Part shown: positions 4,937 to 5,136 of the stretch, one piece after another
How the letters are laid out: each line of letters begins with the position of its first letter
How positions within the stretch are numbered: the stretch's first letter is position 1
DNA from: an uncultured Clostridia bacterium
GTDB taxonomy: Bacteria > Bacillota > Clostridia > Oscillospirales > Oscillospiraceae
DNA length: 5,136 nt
Direction of reading: 5' to 3'
NCBI GenBank assembly: GCA_946405655.1
Contig: CAMJHX010000109.1
Coordinates: 1-5,136, forward strand
Notes under the pieces: generated by a model
The model's database searches: none
What the model saw: only the letters and a program-made list of their open reading frames with translations
What the model was told of the DNA's origin: nothing
Program-made: the position numbers and the translations under genes

Positions 4937-5136
4937 ATCGGTTTTCTCCAGACAAAACGATCCACGATGCCGGTGTAGCTCTGGATGAGCTTCACGACCT
5001 TGATCGATACGTTCTCGTCCATGTAATCCCGCACCGGGAGGCCGAAGTCCCCATTGCGGTTCATTTCCACAGCGGTGTCCACGGCCTGCAGCACCTGTTC
5101 GGTCGTGATGCCGGCGAGGATGAAGTTGCCGCGATC
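4933..5136 (-). CDS. C-terminal end of a probable UDP-N-acetylglucosamine 2-epimerase (non-hydrolysing)
   Basis: The last 67 codons of a gene that enters from the right edge, ending with TGA at 4935-4933. The visible part begins DRGNFILAGITTEQVLQAVD, continues through PVRDYMDENVSIKVVKLIQS and ends VDRFVWRKPI. A strand with LAG-T-EQVL, then a region with ENVS-KVV-LIQSYT and a basic VWRK tail, resembles from memory the C-termini of WecB-like epimerases in Clostridia surface-polysaccharide loci. These enzymes interconvert UDP-GlcNAc and UDP-ManNAc in the cytoplasm. No catalytic residue lies in the visible part, so the assignment rests on the tail and on the neighbouring glycosyltransferase fragment. 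Its stop overlaps the metallophosphoesterase start. Confidence 0.55.
   Translation of the reverse strand, partial: DRGNFILAGITTEQVLQAVDTAVEMNRNGDFGLPVRDYMDENVSIKVVKLIQSYTGIVDRFVWRKPI

Noticed and set aside
4106..4978. Plus-strand open frame (290 codons) opposite the metallophosphoesterase
   Set aside because: It is antisense to a gene with all catalytic motifs intact, has no credible domain of its own, and spans the stop-start junction of two real genes.

Overview
The window looks like chromosomal DNA from a GC-rich member of the Clostridia, probably Oscillospiraceae-like. The coding GC is high, the ribosome binding sites are strong AGGAGG types, the fructose PTS protein has the Firmicutes A-B-C domain order, and the polysaccharide deacetylase is of the PdaB type found in spore formers. 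This is inferred from gene families and composition only; no species can be named.

Bases 1-2303, minus strand: a fructose uptake operon. A TTGACT/TATACT promoter with an extended -10 lies at 2380-2407. It drives fruK (1-phosphofructokinase) and, 15 bases further on, fruA (PTS fructose EIIABC), which runs off the left edge. FruA imports fructose as fructose-1-phosphate and FruK converts that to fructose-1,6-bisphosphate. No fruR regulator gene is visible.

Bases 2304-2550: an AT-rich divergent intergenic region with the fru promoter, a leader hairpin and an 18-bp palindrome. Bases 2551-3312, plus strand: a membrane-anchored PdaB-type polysaccharide deacetylase, closed by a very strong terminator.

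Bases 3360-4048 are the unusual part, a gene graveyard. The first 82 codons of a glycosyltransferase, more AT-rich than its neighbours, have their own promoter and RBS. They then break off into about 180 bases of unassigned sequence that contains a long inverted repeat. This is followed by the 3' end of a second deacetylase gene with its own stop codon and terminator. The relic differs from the intact gene only at silent third positions over its matching part and appears to carry an in-frame 84-bp internal deletion. A 675-base open frame (3495-4169) runs through all of this, but beyond the first 82 codons it is not a plausible protein.

Bases 4046-5136, minus strand: a membrane-anchored metallophosphoesterase with a TTG start overlaps the stop of an upstream gene. 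The end of that gene resembles a non-hydrolysing UDP-GlcNAc 2-epimerase. With the broken glycosyltransferase and the deacetylase, this suggests the margin of a cell-surface polysaccharide locus that has been rearranged. I did not see a clear new defence or mobile system. The best lead is the scar at 3740-4009.
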